From Anaerolineales bacterium (GTDB taxonomy: Bacteria; Chloroflexota; Anaerolineae; Promineifilales; Promineifilaceae), in assembly GCA_020432595.1 (NCBI GenBank), contig JAGQGA010000017.1, forward strand, positions 1-21,817: a stretch of DNA of 21,817 nucleotides, in the 5' to 3' direction. Positions within the stretch are counted from its first letter, which is position 1. Every line of letters begins with the position of its first letter. The notes beneath the pieces were generated by a model that was not told where the DNA came from, ran no database searches, and saw only the letters and a program-made list of their open reading frames with translations. This document shows positions 20,586-21,817 of this stretch, in pieces. Position numbers and translations under genes: made by a program.

Positions 20586-21371
20586 ATGTACTATATTGGC
20601 ATCCGCCTTAAAGCCAATGGCACCCCGATTGATGCCAGCGTTGTGACCGGCCGCGGCCTGCATGGTCTGCTTTTTGATCTGCTGCAACGCATTGACCAAG
20701 ATGGGGCAACGTGGCTGCATAAGCATCCCTCCCCCAAGCCTTTTTCGATGGCGCCTTACTATGTGGAAAACGACGGGAAAGGGGAGCTGGTGGGGTTGCG
20801 CTATGCGGTGCTTGAGGAGCGAGCAGCGCGGCTTATTTATGAGGCGTGGGCGGAGGCGTGGCAGCGGCAGCGGCTGCTGCGGCTGGGTCGCTACCAAACG
20901 TTTTATGTGGCTGATGTGCAGTGGATTCCTGGCCCCACGTTTACTGAGTTGGCTAACCTTACCCCCAGCCGTGAAATGACGCTTGAATTTCTCTCGCCCA
21001 CGGCTTTTAAGCAAGGGCCGGGCAGCCTCCCCCTTCCCCTACCCGTCAATGTGTTTCGCTGGCCGGAGCGGGTTTGGCACAGTTATGCGCCGTCGGTGCT
21101 GGCAACGGCCGTTCCCCGCGACTGGCTGGATTGGTGTGCCGATAACGTCTTTGTCATAGACCACCACATTCAAACGGCCGTTACCGCCATCAACCAAACC
21201 GAACGCTTCACCGGCTTTGTCGGCCATGTCACCTTTCAGGCGTATCGGGGAGCACCCCTTTACCTGCGTGCCTGGCAAGCGTTGGGCACGCTTGCCGCTT
21301 TTTGCGGCGTGGGGCATAAAACAACAATGGGAATGGGAGCCGTGACACGGGTAGACGGCGGGCATTTTTAA
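20586..21371 (+). CDS. cas6: Cas6 crRNA-processing endoribonuclease, copy b
   Basis: A second 261-aa Cas6, clearly related to copy a along its whole length: TGRGLHGLLFDLLQRI, LEFLSPTAFKQGPGSLPLPLPVNVFRWP, WLDWC, TGFVGHVTFQAYRGAPL and the terminal GVGHKTTMGMG loop. His45 is in the family's active-site position and Lys51 follows it as in active Cas6 enzymes, while the Tyr position is Phe30. Base use is visibly more GC-rich than copy a, resembling the mfd/pth part of the window, so it did not arise by a recent local duplication; it may have come with another array. It starts immediately after the membrane-protein stop with only a weak ribosome-binding site. Two palindrome copies at 21104 and 21173. 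Confidence 0.93.
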   Translation: MYYIGIRLKANGTPIDASVVTGRGLHGLLFDLLQRIDQDGATWLHKHPSPKPFSMAPYYVENDGKGELVGLRYAVLEERAARLIYEAWAEAWQRQRLLRLGRYQTFYVADVQWIPGPTFTELANLTPSREMTLEFLSPTAFKQGPGSLPLPLPVNVFRWPERVWHSYAPSVLATAVPRDWLDWCADNVFVIDHHIQTAVTAINQTERFTGFVGHVTFQAYRGAPLYLRAWQALGTLAAFCGVGHKTTMGMGAVTRVDGGHF

Positions 21372-21481
21372 ACAAACACCCTTTTATGGTTCGTCATCAG
21401 TCTCGTGATGCCATTTGTTGGCAGCATAGTCCTCAGACAAAAGATCGAACAACATGTTTGTTTGGGCTTTTGACAAAGTAG

Positions 21482-21510
21482 TTGACATAAGTCAATTTGC
21501 AAAATAATCG
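21482..21510 (+). promoter_or_regulatory. Promoter of the transposase gene
   Basis: TTGACA (21482-21487), exactly 17 bases, then TAATCG (21505-21510), 22 bases before the transposase ATG. The -35 box is part of a small dyad TTGAC-ATAA-GTCAA. Confidence 0.5.
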
Positions 21511-21532
21511 AAACTGCTCCATTTCTTAGTGT

Positions 21533-21817
21533 ATGAGAAACAAAACATGCACAAGCGAATTAGAGCAGTTCCGACCAGAACTTTATCAGAACTTTAACAA
21601 TCGAGCCGATACCCTAATGGAATTGGTGGATGCCATCTGTAGCAATCCCAATGCCCAATCCATTGTCGAATACAGCCTGACCCCCTGTTTTCGGCGCAGC
21701 TACTCAACCATCTTTAAAGCGATCAATGAGCTGAAGTGGGATGACCTAGCAACGGCACGACTACTGGCACCCTACCTGCCGCGACCACGGCAGCGGCCAT
21801 TTTGGTTGCTAGGGGTA
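21533..21817 (+). mobile_element. 5' part of a DDE-type transposase gene, cut by the window edge
   Basis: An open frame of 95 codons runs from the ATG off the right edge. The start (SELEQFRPELYQNFNNRADTLMELVDAI, then FRRSYSTIFKAINELKWDD and FWLLGV) resembles the N-terminus of DDE transposases found in many copies in cyanobacteria and Chloroflexota; the catalytic region would lie downstream. No ribosome-binding site is evident. The left inverted repeat of the element cannot be set without the right end; it should lie between 21372 and 21532. The element has no AACGGCCGTT copy in its visible part. Confidence 0.65.

Larger units (their letters stand above)
336..21182. repeat. Dispersed highly iterated palindrome AACGGCCGTT (25 perfect copies)
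   Basis: Perfect copies start at 336, 1511, 1855, 2707, 2857, 3700, 4257, 5689, 6111, 6282, 7966, 8031, 8289, 8583, 10251, 12965, 13517, 14141, 15270, 16166, 18130, 18585, 19498, 21104 and 21173. Near matches (one end base changed) occur at about 766, 3582, 9636, 11879, 11963, 12350, 12497 and 16682. In genes it is read mostly as Thr-Ala-Val, but also as Asn-Gly-Arg and Arg-Pro, so all three frames are used. It is absent from both TA coding pairs, the 91-aa gene, the small membrane-protein gene and the visible transposase part. Confidence 0.95.

Overview
The window is bacterial and gene-dense. It looks like an accessory region of a Chloroflexota-type genome (Anaerolineae or Ardenticatenia-like). 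That placement is an inference from gene style (STAND/TPR regulators, Cmr-type CRISPR, PIN toxin modules) and not from a marker gene. The most striking genome-wide signature is the 10-bp palindrome AACGGCCGTT. I count 25 perfect copies, about one per 870 bp, against roughly 0.02 expected by chance. They fall in all three reading frames and in intergenic DNA, in the manner of the HIP1 palindrome of cyanobacteria.

Left part (1-6500): the tail of an unidentified gene overlaps a D12-class adenine DNA methyltransferase. Next come peptidyl-tRNA hydrolase (pth), a VapBC-like toxin-antitoxin pair, a truncated mfd (transcription-repair coupling factor) that breaks off in a C-rich tandem repeat, about 0.8 kb of degenerate DNA with two hairpins, a second (Phd/PIN) toxin-antitoxin pair, and a serine recombinase that appears to be transcribed without a leader. 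This part looks repeatedly rearranged.

Middle (6500-11000): a large HTH-STAND(NB-ARC)-TPR regulator is followed, convergently, by a small secreted or membrane-anchored protein carrying three copies of the peptide ASWTDPIEE(G/S)(V/I)G(P/S). A near-perfect 30-bp inverted repeat lies between the two. Next is a NE0113-family-like CARF protein with a C-terminal LuxR-type HTH, which would couple cyclic-oligoadenylate sensing to transcription.

Right part (11000-21400): a regulatory stretch with several dyads and a CRISPR-repeat-like relic, a 91-aa orphan gene with a strong terminator, and a long type III-B operon: cmr1-cas10(cmr2)-cmr3-cmr4-cmr5-cmr6-CARF-like gene-cas6a-small membrane protein gene-cas6b. 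Cas10 keeps the GGDD cyclase motif but starts without the HD nuclease domain, and no HEPN nuclease (Csm6/Csx1) is visible. The visible output of the system is therefore cyclic-oligoadenylate signalling to one CARF-HTH protein, one CARF-like protein with a possible winged-helix tail, and perhaps the small membrane protein. No cas1, cas2 or CRISPR array is present. The window ends in the 5' part of a transposase gene.
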